Shown: positions 13,191-25,920, counted from the first letter of the stretch. The stretch: DNA of 64,000 nt from Oenanthe sinensis (GCA_028671895.1 CM053796.1:42902860-42966859), one strand, 5' to 3'. Notes: generated by a model from the sequence alone, not told the origin. Program-made: numbers and translations.

Positions 13191-15042
13191 CTACAAATAC
13201 ATATAATTCAAACTCAGCATAACAAAATGTGTGCGTGTGTGTGTAAATAAGAGGATTAAAATGAAACCCTTACCCTAACAGCGACTGCTGTATAAGTGAT
13301 GTAATTTGTGAGAAATATAATCTAATTAAACAGAGTAATTAAATGTAAATAGATATATATATATAATTGAATTATAGATTAAAATGAATAAGTTGATGTT
13401 ACCGGAGTAAAAGTGAAGGACCGGGTCCGATACGGTGGATATATTTGTGAAGGAGATTTGTAATTGCATGTATTGTATGTATAGGTTGAGAGAGGGAAGT
13501 TTTGTTTATGACATGACTAACCGACTGCACTAATGGACTCGGTAATGTTTGGGCTTTGATTGATTATGTGTTGTAAGGGCCCAAAACCAAATAGTACTGA
13601 TTTTGGTTGGGCTTCAATGGGCTCTAGCCCAAGGTCCAATTGTACTAAATGGTCGGGTGTTGTTTGCCCACCTTATATCATATTATCCGAAAATATGTAA
13701 CTTATTTTTGAAAAAAATATGTATTTTTTCTGAAAGTGATGACTTATTTTTTATTTTAAAAATAAGATATGATCTTAATTTTTTCATATAAATACGTATC
13801 TTTAAAAAAAGTATATAAATATGTAATTTTTAAAATAAATATGTAAATTTAATGTGATAGTTTGTTTTGTGCCTTGTTATAAACAGTTAACACTTTTTAA
13901 CATATCCTTAAGAATAACCTGGGAAACTTTCTAGAAATACGTAGAAATAACATAAGGCGAATGACAATTTCAGTAGGATTAAAATTTCTAAATGAATAAT
14001 ATTGTTTGATAAAGTTTTAAAATTTCTGAATGATGATATTTATTTAAAGTATTGTATTAAATTATTATTGTATTTATACATATTATTATAGCATATATAC
14101 AATATTTTAATATTGATAATAATATGTTGATATTATATAATAATCATACTCTTTTATTATAATTAAATTTTTGCAAGGAAATAAATGGAATAAAATAACT
14201 CCATTGACTAATCATATTTTTAATACATTTTAGAATAAAATTTCACATGAAGTCAACACATTTTATAGTACACAATATTTTTAGAAAATTATTCAATAAA
14301 TAAATAAAAGAAAAATCATTGAGTATATATAATTTCTCTAATTAAATAAATATTCTTAACAAGAATATTAACATTAAAATTATTTATTATACGATTGTAT
14401 TAAATTTGTTGAAATTAAAAGAAGAGTGTTAAAATTGTAAAAATCTTTTAAAAAAATGATATAATAAGACCATTAAAATAAAAAAAATTGGCTAAATACC
14501 ATTAAAATAAATGATAGTATGTGATTAGTGGAGTTGTTCGGTTTAGATAGTCACTCGTCCAGATGTTTTCCAGTATCGTCCAGATAAAATGAAGAAAATA
14601 AGTAATCTTAACCGTATGAATGGTTCTTGTTCTCACCCGTAAACAAATGACCCCTAAGGTTTGCCAAGTCTGTAAATGTAAACTTTATTTCTTTTTCTTT
14701 CCAACTCTGGAAGCACCAGAAAGATTACAATAGCTGCTCTCTGTACGAACACACGAGAGAAGCAATTTTTAGATTTTTTTTCCTTTCTCCTCTCCTCAAC
14801 AAGCACAGAACATTCAGATACATTGTTACCATCACCATACCCAACTTTTTATACCAGCAAGCAAAAAAATAAATTATTAAAATTTGAAAGAAGGCATTTC
14901 AAGAAACAGTTTCAACAAGATAATGGCACTCCATTTTGAACAACTTGCATTACAAGTCATGGACATACGTTTCATGGTTACATGGAAAGACATGTTCCTT
15001 AAAATTGATAATTTTTCCTTTTTGAGTTCATATGATTCGTAT
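13191..15042. other. Intergenic DNA between CPL4 and the BOI-related gene
   Basis: 13191-13480 should be the CPL4 leader and core promoter; a possible 5' UTR donor (CCG/GTAACA on the minus strand) lies near 13403. 13680-14520 is very AT-rich with no gene. 14640-15042 is less AT-rich, directly downstream of the BOI-related stop codon, and is probably its 3' UTR. Confidence 0.55.
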
Positions 15043-17129
15043 CTACGACAAGTACACCTGGACACCAACAGTTTTTGTTAACTTACATACTGGACAAGAG
15101 AAGGCCATTCCTTCACAGTCATTACACAAACACAAGTGCCTACAAGGCATCAACAAGAAAGAAACCTCCTTCATGTTGCACACTTTACAAATCATATTAC
15201 CGTTCTTTGCTAAAGTTTTTTTCACTGGAATGCCGGGAATGCCAAGAAAGTTGGTCGGATCAATGTAGGAGGCAGTATTGTCAATATCACTTTCCCCGAA
15301 TCCTTCCTTCATCTGTTCAGCACCTTGTGATAGTGCTTGCTGAAGATTGATTTTTAGCGTGTTAACGAGGGACTCACTGTACTTAGCCCTGTAGTGCCAA
15401 CTCTGGGCATCAGCCGTTACCTGTTTTATTTTCTCCATTAGTTCCTTGTTCTTGCGATTTATGTTTTCTATCTCGATGTCTTTCTCATGCAGCTTTTTAC
15501 CCACACTTTTTTCAATAGACGTCAAAAAAGATACCATATGTCTCTGCTTGATGTCCTTGACACCTTTTACAAGGTTTTCCTCCTGAATACAGAGCATTTA
15601 AGTTAACTCGAGTTATGAGGAACACCACATAAGTTAAAAATGTACAGGAAATATGAAGTTGAAGAAGACGATGAATGAAATCAACAAAAACATATAGCAT
15701 CAACATTGAGCAATACTCGAGCAAAAAACTAGGTATTTATCATAATTTAGAACAATATATAACACCGCTATTCCAAAACTCTTCAACCCTAAGTACAACA
15801 TACAGCCAACATTTCAAATTTATCTATAAGTTAATATTCACATCAGTATTCAATAGCCAACATATACCTGAAACTTTATATACTGATTAAATTCTTCTTT
15901 CTGTCGATCGAGTTCATTTATAAGGTTGTCACCTAGAGACAAGATGATAGGTGGCGAAGCCGTCATGCTTCCGCTAGCAGAAGTAATTGAGGAGTTCCGC
16001 TCATCATCATCATACGACAATCTTAGACCAGTTGATACAGGATTTTGAATTGGGATGCTTGCAGCTTGTTCACCTTCATCAAGGCAGGTTTTGTGATTCA
16101 AGGAAAAGTAAAGCTTTTTCCGCCTGGAGATAGCTTCTGCTTCTCTTCCCCGTTTGTTAGGCCGAAACGTAGCATTAATATGCTCCCTTCCCAAAAAATT
16201 AACTGGATCAGCAGTGCATCCAGCTGATACTGTAGCACAAATGGGAAAATGATTACGTTAACAATCAGTCACATAATAAAAGGTAGGCAAATGGATCTAC
16301 TAATATAGTTTCTCATTAATTAATACTTATATTATTATTTTAAGACAACATATGTCATATAGCAAATTGTAAAGCAATCATATATCTCTCAGCTTAACAT
16401 AGAAAAAGTCACACTGACAATTATAGCATCATCATGACTCATGAATAGTAGCATGATGTTTGCACCTAAAGGGTTTGTCATTTTTTATAATAGAACTGAT
16501 CTGCACCACTTCGCTCCTGAGGAGACTTGAACCCTCAACCACTTAGTAACCAGAAGTAAGCGGTGTCTCTTGGGTACGATCCAGTTGGCAAGAGTTTGTC
16601 TGTGTTGATAGCCATAAATGGCTGGATGGGGTTTATCAAGTCTATGAAAAATATAAATTAAAAAAAAAGAGAGAGTTTTGTATCATCCAGTATCTGAATC
16701 CTTCTCAATATCAATAAAATGGTTACATTACTCTCTTATTTTTAGAATCATGTATCACATCTTGTTTAACTAGAGACTACTTTCAACTTCTAAACTTTAA
16801 ACTAACTATTAAATAACCACTTATCTTGCCCAAAACCAGATGTACGGGAAAAAAAGATCATATTCAAAGAAATAAGACAAAGTCGAAAATTGATTGAAAA
16901 CTTTCTGCTGCACATTTATAATCATTATCACATAAGAAAGGAAAGCCGGAAACAAAAGGTGAAATCATTTTATTTAGAGAGTAAGAACATAATATTTTTC
17001 TGCTCAGAAAAATAATTACTCACTGTTTTCAAATAGCTGCAGCTGATTTGATCCATTAGCAGGATACCGAAAGCGATTTTCATCTATAAAGACAGGAAAT
17101 GTTGTATTTCCATTTTCTCCTCCTAACAT
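15043..17129 (-). CDS. BOI-related RING-type E3 ubiquitin ligase
   Basis: Coding exons on the minus strand: 17129-17024, 16229-15868, 15582-15043, joining in phase to 335 aa, the usual size for the BOI/BRG group. In Arabidopsis this group modifies cell death and stress responses and interacts with DELLA proteins. The N-terminus MLGGENGN and the block RPNKRGREAEAISRR are group hallmarks. Residues about 160-250 form a charged coiled coil (IEIENINRKNKELMEKIKQV). A C3HC4 RING of the IAP type closes the protein: Cys288, Cys291, Cys303, His305, Cys309, Cys312, Cys319 and Cys322 are all present, so ligase activity is expected. The last residues VGVQVYLS are typical. Which BRG paralogue it is cannot be told here. 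Confidence 0.95.
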
Positions 17130-18640
17130 TTTTCAGAGAAAGTAGTGGTTTTACTCGTTTACCGGTACAGTCTTGTTTGTAGAATTAAATGCCAAAAGGA
17201 TTTCCCTACAAAAAAAAAAGAGTAAGTTAAACCAGAAATCCAACAAAGTAACACTATCATAAAGTTAAAATAGAAAATGGATTCCATAAACCATTACAGA
17301 TGCATACAACCACATGACACTTATTCATCGGACAACCTTTAAATTTGACAAATATTCCCCCATATAGTTTTACTTAAAGATTATAGACTTATAGTCGAAG
17401 GACAAAACTCTTTCTTGGTAGGTTTTCGTCTATAAAAGTGGAAGAAACATATTCAGTTTCCCCTGCAATTTTTGGCACGTATAGGACTGGTGTCAAGCAT
17501 TTTTTCAACAGCTCATTACAAGAGTCCTCCCCCTCCCCTCTCATAAACCTTTCTTGATCCATGGATGAATGTTTTGCAGACCTGTCCGATTTTTCTCAGT
17601 GCTAATACCCTTACCAAAGAACACAAGGACATTTTGAAAGCTCTCAATTATGGGTAAGCTAACTCAGTCAGTACACCTTTAGCAACAAACCCATTTCCAT
17701 GGGATTGAGTGGGGGATCATATTCACCTTTCAGTAAATTACCTGTTATATAACACTAACCAGTCCAGTAGCCTGACCAGATCCCCATCTACTTAACTTTG
17801 CCCAAGAGTAATTTAAAATTAGGATGTGTTTGAATACTAGCAATCTAAACATATATTCTACATACAGAATGCTAACTAGTCTTTTATCGTCATTGAGAAC
17901 TTGAGGTGGCAGTAGAACAATTGTCCAGTGCTTTTCGATTAGCAATTCAAGATCCCTCAACTTAATTCATCTTTTTAAAACCAATTTTACAAGAAGAAAA
18001 CACAATATACTGCACAATCCATTTAATCCAATTGCAGATATTAGAAAAAATGTGCCCATATACTGCAGTTACTCACAATCAATAAAACAGCACATATGAA
18101 CCATGATTTTAATTAGAATAAATAATTCTTCACACTGGCTGTATATGCAAAAGACTATCAATTTATACAGTATCATATATGCACCATGCCACCGTATATA
18201 TCAAGGATCACACAAAAAAAACTAAATGAGATCATATATATACTAACATACATATGTAATCCTGCATAATTACAGAGACTCAAGAAATCTAAAAATAATA
18301 TCTTTGTTAAAAATGAAAACTTGCCATTTCTTCAAGAACCCAGAAACAAAATACAATTTTTCTCAAAAAAACACCATCCATTCCAAAAACTAAGACTTAC
18401 CCATATCAAAAGATTCAAAAGGGTCACCCCCACTACATTCAAAATCATAAATTTCCACAAAAAAAACACACACAGAGTTGATGAACATACCTTGATATGA
18501 GCGAAACAATGAGAGAAATGTGACCATGAAATGTGGGATGATAAAAATAAATGGAATAAAGAAGATGAGAAGGCGTTGAAAGGTGCGAAATTATTGAGAA
18601 GAAAATAGCGATTTATCGCATCAATATGGTGGTGGTTACG
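17130..18640 (-). other. 5' UTR exons and leader intron of the BOI-related gene
   Basis: On the minus strand a good acceptor (TTTTGTAG before 17205) follows a donor (ATCAAG/GTATGT after 18491). This gives a noncoding first exon of about 18491-18640, an intron of about 1.28 kb (17206-18490) and 75 bp of leader before the ATG at 17129. No coding frame is conserved in the intron. Splice choice is inferred. Confidence 0.6.
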
Positions 18641-21229
18641 CAAACGTCCTTGAGGTGGAGACAGTGGACAACACCAGGCCAGAATATTACTTGTATCTCA
18701 TCAATTATATAGTGTGTGTATCAGTGTATGATACTTAAATATTTAATTTTTTGAAAAATTAAAGTAGCACAGGATATTCGTGAATAAATTTGATTTGTTA
18801 TTTATTTGTGCAATTAAAGTTTCCGGATTTTCTGAAAATGCCCCACATTTACACCATGATCGTGATGTATAATGTACCAGTATAAAATATAAAATATAAT
18901 AATTATACATGTTATTCTTTGGTACGATTGTAGGCTTGTAGCTCATCACACTATTTTTCCCACGCATGATTCAACAACTTCTCTCTTTTGCTGGTCAAAT
19001 AAATTACTACACATTATAATAAATAAATTACTAAAAGTGTTGGTTAATAATTTTAATTTCGAGGTCTGAAAAGTATCAAAAGAAAATGAAAAAAATAATA
19101 ATTTCTTTTTTGAATTGCAGCAATAAATATTGAGGGAAAGTAGTTGAGAAAATAATAATCCAAAACAAGCAAAATAATTATATAAATGCAATTTTGTAAA
19201 CAAATAGTAAGTGTAAAGATAATATAAAAAACATTTTTCTGATAAAATAAATGTAAGGTATGAATGAGCAAGTGTGTTTGATCAAGCAGTGCACGAGAAA
19301 TGAATGGAAGACATAATAATAAGAATAAATGTGGGGTCCACACACTTCATTGTGGTTGGCGGGTAAATTTTGGCGGGTGAGCAAACGACGTGCTCGTCGC
19401 CTCCTTGAGATTCGAGATGAAACGGATCCCGTTTCGATCGTATGTATAAATAAAGTCATACAATATACATTATTAACGGAGAAAAATACAATCAATTTGG
19501 AATCGCGAGAAAAATAGAACAAAAAAATAAAAATTCGTTCCTTTTTGTTCGGCTTTAAAAGATATTTAGGACTACTTTTTTATGAAAAAACTAAGTGCTT
19601 TGGGGATAAATAAATGTTTAAGAATAAGAATAATATTTTCATCCCCTCAAGAAAAATTTGTTATCCTTGTCCATTAAATAAATTTAAATTATATATTTCC
19701 ATAACAAAAAAATTATATTCAAATACTAGTATTAATTTATAATTTAAAATGACAGCCTAATTTATATTATTTAAAATAAGTTATATATTTTTTGGATTTT
19801 GTCCCATCAAATTATTAAAAAAAAATATTTGGCTCATTGCTTTCCTAAGGGAATAGATCCTTGTTAATTAAGTTTAGTTCTAGGCAATTTCAGAATCAAT
19901 TTATTTGATACCATAATAGTCTAGTTCATTGCACTTGGTTCTTATCACCACTCGAATTATCCATCCGGTTAGCTCCTGTATATTTGTAGTATATTTTGTT
20001 ATTATTCCAAGTGAAATTTCATTAATCAACTAAATTATTGAGTACAGGTGTAGAAACCAACATTATTAGCACAATAAATCGTGGGAATGGTCATATATAA
20101 GTACAGTTTGCCGTATGATTGCATATACGGCCCACTAAATAACCCATGCTTATAATTAAACAAGATTGGCATAGAAAACGATTAATCTAGCGTTTAAGCT
20201 AAGCATAGATTAAATAAAATAATTTAATTAAGCATGCTGATCTATCACAAGCCTCGGTCATGATAAATTACAAGGGAGTTGTATAGTATGTAAATGACGT
20301 GTGAAAAAGTCGATTCTACTAACTTCCCGTTGAAAATTAAGAGGACCGCAAGTTAATTAGCAGCCAAATGATGTACAATTTGAATTGAGAACCATTTTTC
20401 GCGTGCACGTCGGCACGTCCCTTGAATTCTTCGTATTACCAACTAAACAATTGATCAAATTATGATGTATTAGATGATGCTTAATTTGCTTATCTAGAAA
20501 TTTATTAAAATAAATATTAATTTATGAGATTATAAATTTAATTATTCAAAAAAATATTACTAATATATATGTTTGTCACAAACATCATTTTCCTCCTTGA
20601 TCTTCAACTGGCTAAGATATTTAATTCTAATTCAACTCAATCCCCGAATGTTTTAACAAGCAGATTTTACGAAAAATGAAGTCATATTCACATTACTGTT
20701 CAGTGGGCGAAAATCTAAGAAGATCAATTTAATTTCCGAGAGTGGTAGAGCATCTAATATTGAAAAAAGCAATTGATTGCAGCCACTAACGTTGCTTTAT
20801 AACCGACTTAATTATAGAGCTAGGTATCCTTTTCTCAGTACTGAATTATTATACGAACTATTTGCTGGCCTTTCCTTTATGCAATTCTCATTGCCTTCGA
20901 TATTGACATGTAAACATGTAAGATCAAGCAGTTATAACTCATGTATATACATTTCCTTCATTTCTATATCTATTAAACTAAACATAAGTTTTGGGTGTGC
21001 CTAAATAGCAAGTAAATAGCAATAAGTTCTCACACATGATAAGTCCTATCGAATTAGAAAATTCGTCGTTTTATTATTAAAATCAAGTTTTGTGTGTATA
21101 CATAACTTTTTATTATTAAAATCAAGTTTTATTATTAAAATCAAGTTTTGGTTAAACTAAACATAACTTTTGTGTGTATATATATATATATATGAAATTT
21201 TTATTATAATTTTATATATAGTGGAGTAA
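18641..21229. other. AT-rich intergenic DNA
   Basis: Upstream of the BOI-related gene. Overlapping short open frames at 18.7-19.5 kb have no domain and read as AT-rich noise. Two sites of the form TTGGCGGG sit about 16 bp apart near 19356-19376 (E2F-like). At 21065-21145 the unit TTTTATTATTAAAATCAAG recurs three or four times. No gene is supported. Confidence 0.55.
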
Positions 21230-21230
21230 A

Positions 21231-23222
21231 ATAAGTAAGGCGACCTCTTTGAATTTGCCGCTTGATTAAATTCCTGAGCTGGATACAATTCTTCGTAGTG
21301 TGGTCTGTGTCCTGGTGATAATCACAATATTTGGTGTTTGGCGCACGATCAGGATTCATTGGGCGTGGTGGACGGAAGTTGGGTTCCGTGCGGAAAACTG
21401 TCAGAATAGTGGATTTATCTTTATTGAGCTTAGTGTATTCTCTTTCTTCATTAGGACGTGACTGCCACTGTTTACCCAATCGAGAGGCCATGTTAGGCTT
21501 TTGGACATCAGTTTGTGATGTGGATTAGGTGTTCGCTTTATCCGACCATGATGGTTTGGGAGATCAGTACTGTTACTTTTATCCCGATCTTTGTTTCGAT
21601 CTTTTATCACGATCTTTGTTTCGATCCCGGTATCGATCATATCGATATGCACTTTGTTTGGAATATTGTATGCTTCTTACGGCCTCTTGTAAGGTGAGGC
21701 AATGCTCGATGATTTGTAATGTTGCATGTAGGGATCGTGGTTTTTCTTGAAGAACTCTTCTAACAACAGATCGTGCCTTGAATTGTCGATTCCAACAACT
21801 AAATAATTGATTGCGACTTCATCAATGAGATTCAGAATTTCGGACATTTCAGATCGAAATCGTGATACGAAGTCACGAAGAGATTCATTGTTCCGCTGTT
21901 GGACCGTCATCAAGGAGGCCATAATTTTTCCTCCTTTCTTGTTATTTGGGAATCTTATTCGGAAATTGCTCTGAAGATTCGCCCAAGAGTCTATCGATCG
22001 AGGGGTCAAGTTGTTAAACTATCTAAGGGTCGTGCCTTATAAACAGGTCCCGAAGAAGCGACACTTGGTTATCTCTGAATGACCAAAAAATGTCATTCGT
22101 CCGTCGAAGACGTTGAGAAAATCATTAGGGTCGGCGGACCCATCGAATTGGTTAATCGATGGAATTTTTAGGCTTCGGTCAATTTTTGCGACCTCAAATG
22201 TTTGAAGAAAGTGGACTTTCTGTCAAAATTTCGGCCCATGTTTGCATTCGCATAAAATTCTTACATAGAACTATGTCTTGTTACAATTGTAGTAACTCTT
22301 CAGAGCGAAGTGATGTCTCGTTGGTTTCACCTCGTCGTGAGTCGCAATCATCCGAAGGGGTTGGGCGGCGTTTTTTGAGATTTTTATCTGATGTTGCATA
22401 ATCAGTGGATTCTGCTTTTTCTTCTTCGTACCACGAAGGGTCGTCGTCGTCGGGATTGTTAAGATCGTTCATGGACGCTACCAGTGGCGGACGCAGGAAT
22501 AAATTTTAATGGGGGCACAATGTATAAATAATAACATAGAACTAATGATAACTTCATTAGTCGATGCACCAAATAATAACAATGATTTTATTGGATTGGG
22601 CTTGCTAAATATTAGAACAAAAAATATAAATGAAATGGGTTGGGCTAGATAAATGTTTGACTATTGGGGCACGATTATTTAACTAGTGGGGGTACCCTAT
22701 TTTGGACTTTATATATTAAGGTATTGGGTTAAAATTCATTGGGGGCTCATCCCCCCATTATGCTATATGTAAGTCCGCCCCTGGACGCTACAATGCGTTG
22801 AAGCTTAAGTTGTAGTTGTCGCACATGTTGGTGTTTAGCAAGGTGGATCTCTAAGGCCTTGCGCTCACGTTCCAATTGCGCGTACTCTGCGTCGAAATCC
22901 TAGAGCTTGGAAATTTGAGCTTTGTGAGTTGCCTTCTGTGCGTACAGATTGTGTTCAAGTGAGTTCGGGCATCGCCTTTAAGGGCATTTCTAGTTGGAAT
23001 TTGAGGAGTAGTAATTTGTGGACTTGCAGTAGATTTTCTTTTGCCTGCAAGGGGTTCGGAAGATGCCAGGCATTTGAGGCGTTCAACGATATCATTTGTG
23101 CTTACACGAAATAATTCATGCGGACAAAGCAGTGAAGGATCTGTCTCGCCAGCATCAACTAGATCTTCTGGGATTTCGACTGTATAAGGAGTTTTTGTGG
23201 GTGGATCTGTTGGATCTGCCAT
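21231..23222 (-). pseudogene. Decayed retrotransposon gag
   Basis: Starts with the ATG at 23222 (MADPTDPPTKTPYTVEIPED). The frame is lost near 22950 by a frameshift, with an in-frame TAG following in the restored phase, and is split by the MITE at 22482-22783. It resumes with MNDLNNPDDDDPSWYEEEKA, breaks again near 22280, and is readable in pieces as the gag core (22003-21680) and the zinc-knuckle end (21491-21231). At least four disruptions make it a pseudogene. Confidence 0.88.
22482..22783. mobile_element. hAT-type MITE nested in the retrotransposon
   Basis: A 302-bp insert with terminal inverted repeats CAGTGGCGGAC and CAGGGGCGGAC (one mismatch) and a perfect 8-bp target duplication, GACGCTAC, at 22474-22481 and 22784-22791. 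An 8-bp duplication and CAGTGGCGGA-type ends indicate the hAT superfamily. No coding capacity. Removing it rejoins the gag frame around the target site, so it came in after the retrotransposon. Confidence 0.9.
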
Positions 23223-23248
23223 ATTTATGATCAATTTGTATAATTAGA

Positions 23249-23266
23249 ACTACTTCTAGCGCCAAA
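23249..23266 (-). other. Primer-binding site
   Basis: Directly after the LTR end the minus strand reads TTTGGCGCTAGAAG, the position and TGGCGC-type sequence of a tRNA primer-binding site in plant LTR elements. The priming tRNA is not assigned. Confidence 0.7.
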
Positions 23267-23512
23267 TGTTGAGTGCGGATTGAGATGAATAATATAATAA
23301 TAAATGTTTTTATTATCATTAAAGGATTACACTCTAAAAGAGGTTTTTCTCTAAAGTACAAAATGGTCAATCCCTTTTCCCGTTGTTTATTCTTCTATTT
23401 ATAACCTTTATTTAGAGTTGCCTTTATTTACTAAAATGCCCCTATAATTGATGGGCTTACAATTTGAGTTGATTTATTGGCTATATCTTATCATGGGCTC
23501 TTAGGTCCAACA
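23267..23512 (-). repeat. 5' LTR of the truncated retrotransposon (246 bp)
   Basis: On the minus strand it begins TGTTGGACC and ends CTCAACA, the TG...CA ends with a 5-bp inverted repeat (TGTTG/CAACA) expected of an LTR. A TATA box (TATAAATA) lies in the middle, near 23396-23404, with AATAAA-type signals around it. No second copy is in the window, so LTR identity cannot date the insertion. Confidence 0.87.
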
Positions 23513-24888
23513 CAAGATGTACTAGCTACATGATTTTATTTGGAACTAAAAAATCAACGTACCATGGATATAGTGCAATTAAAATTCTCTCATGTGCATG
23601 TATATATATGTCCATGCAGCTGGAAAATATTTCTTGTCTATTAATGAGAATTTAGCAAATTTGTTTGCACCAACACAATCAGTATATCGTGAATTTTTGT
23701 TCAGTTTGATGTGAGATACGAAGCTGAAACTATAGTTGATACTGGAATGTACTTGAGTAGATTATATATAGAGCTTGGTGAAAATACACTCGCGGAGCAC
23801 TTGACATGGAATATTCTGAAGAGCTAAAGCAATAAGCATGAACCCATGTGTCTGTGAATCGAACATCTTATCAGGCTAATTAGCTAGTAATCTCTTGGAT
23901 CACCGAGAAACTTAGCTTGAAATCATGTTCTCTACTAGGCTGCACCAATGCTCGAAATTTAAATATTAAATTTTTATTTAAAAATGAAAATTAAAAAAAA
24001 TTATGAAATTATCTTTTTTACACGAGTTAAAATACGCGTAAGGATGGAGTATTATATATTAAAAGAAGGGAAATCAATGAATATTTATCAAAAAAAGAAA
24101 AAAAGAATGCATAGTTAATTATCAGGTTGGGCCTTGGGTGTGATGCTTTGGATGGATTGGGCATTTGTGTTTGTAAATGGATGAGTTTGTTTTTGTCATT
24201 GTGTGGGTGTTTATTTATCCAATAGTTACTGTATTTATTTATCTAAAATTGTATGTTGTGTGTAGTCAAACTAGTGTTAAAATAACATGCCTAAACCAAT
24301 TTAAGATCTTCATTAGAAAAGTCTTTATACTTGAAAAAAATATAATATATACATATATAATTTTTTATAAATAAATAACATATACAAAAATTCAAACACA
24401 CATGACATACCCATAAATCAACTAAATTTCTATCTTTGTTAACAATTTTATATACTAAACTGAATTTTTTTGTTGATGACAATATTATTTACTCTTTTAA
24501 TATTTAAATAATGAATACTGTATAAATTCTCTTAATATATATTTTTCATTTAATTTTTTTATTACCTCTCTTTATTTTCCAAAAATCATAAAAATGACTT
24601 TCAAATTACACAATATAAAACACGGGTAACTACTAGTATTGAATCTATTGATTTCCCAATAATCAGATTTATAGACACATTAAAATATTAAATAAATTGC
24701 GACCTGGAACTTAGTTTTGGCAGTTCTATTGGTCCTAAATTCATGCTCACGTAAACATGCTTTTACATACATAAATTGTATCTATATCTCTCCCAACTAA
24801 AAACAAACTTTCTTTATCTTTTTTTCAGCTGTCAAGGTTCTTGAAAAAAGATTTTAATGAAAGACTGAAACTTTAACATTATAGAAAG
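23513..24888. other. Intergenic DNA and likely promoter/first exon of the membrane-protein gene
   Basis: 23513-24700 has no gene; a CACGGGTAACTACTAGT motif near 24621 resembles a decayed Helitron end. 24750-24888 is likely the noncoding first exon of the membrane-protein gene, ending at a GAAAG/GTAAAA donor (24889). Assignment of the first exon is inferred. Confidence 0.45.
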
Positions 24889-25905
24889 GTAAAAAAGTTC
24901 AACTCATAGTTATCTTGTTTATTCTGTACAGACCCATCTTGATTTTTTACCGTTCTGTGAATTTCAAGCTTTGATTTATGCTTTGGTATGTTATTGGATG
25001 CTGTTTGTATCTTGTTTTGTGGCTTGTTTTTTGTTATAAGAGACTAATGATTGTTATCTGTTGCAATTTATGGAAATTTGTTAATTATACTTGATTTTTG
25101 GATTATGTGACGTGGTTCTGTATTTGAGATTCCTTGTTTATCAGACTGTATTTATTTTTTTAACTTGTTTGGGTATTGAAGTAATCATTTAATCTACATG
25201 CCCTTTTAAGCTTTTAGTTGGATTATGGTAGTTAATTAATGCAACTCATTTTATTTAAGAATTTTAGTATTCTTTCTGTTTTATACTGTACTAGCTAAAA
25301 AGTTTCCTCTAAAAGTAAGAGAAGTGATCTAGTTATTGAGTTTTATAAAAAAATTACAAGTCAAATGTTAAGGTTTTTGAAGAGTTGGTTATGGTATCAT
25401 ATCATGCTTGAGGCCTCGAGTTCGAACCCTTTTGTTTGTTGCTATGTGGCGAGGTTGTGCCCTTAAGTGGAATTTCAAATGCCTGTCCACTCCCAATATT
25501 CTCAAAATATAGACACCCTTGTTTATTTTGGTTAGATTGTGCCCTTTAGCGGGATTGTGTTCCGTAGTGGATTGTTATGGTGGTCCATCCGTGAAAGTGT
25601 TAAAAAAGTATAAGATCCATTTAGTGATTTCTACTAATAATCTAACACCTCAAGGCCAATCCCTTAATTCCTTACATTTGGTACAATATGTTTACTCCCT
25701 GATTTTATCTGTAAAATTGGCCAGTACCTTTTATAGATATATTGCTATGTAGAGCTTAGTGAAGTCCAGTATATTTGAAAATTCTTTACTAATAAATATA
25801 ACAAAAAAGAATCCTTCTTCCATTAAGAATTAAGTAGTTAAATAATATTGAGGTTTAAGTGCGAGTAAATGTGATCTTCAACATCCGAACAGTTTTTTGT
25901 ATCAG
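24889..25905 (+). other. Probable 5' UTR intron of the membrane-protein gene
   Basis: A donor (GAAAG/GTAAAA) at 24889 and an acceptor (TTTGTATCAG) ending at 25905 bracket about 1 kb of T-rich DNA typical of a plant leader intron. Around 25405-25440 there is a GAGTTCGAACCC motif resembling an RNA polymerase III B box (see findings). Confidence 0.5.
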
Positions 25906-25920
25906 ACCTGGCAGTTTGTC

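Larger units (their letters stand above)
21230..23512 (-). mobile_element. Truncated Ty3/gypsy-like LTR retrotransposon
   Basis: Read on the minus strand: one 5' LTR (23512-23267), a primer-binding site, then a decayed gag that stops near 21230, where the similarity ends in unrelated AT-rich DNA. Protease, reverse transcriptase, integrase and the 3' LTR are missing, so it cannot move on its own. Gag holds a retrotransposon-gag core (SWANLQSNFRIRFPNN, LRDFVSRFRSEM) and a zinc-knuckle-like C-terminus (YCDYHQDTDHTTKNC). The gypsy assignment rests on the gag type, not on polymerase genes. A 302-bp MITE sits inside it. Confidence 0.87.

Noticed and set aside
14884..15350. Plus-strand open frames over the RING exon
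   Set aside because: Antisense shadows of the BOI-related coding exon.
19053..19522. Overlapping minus-strand open frames of 96-114 codons
   Set aside because: Hydrophobic, low-complexity translations of AT-rich DNA in overlapping frames, with no splice or domain support.
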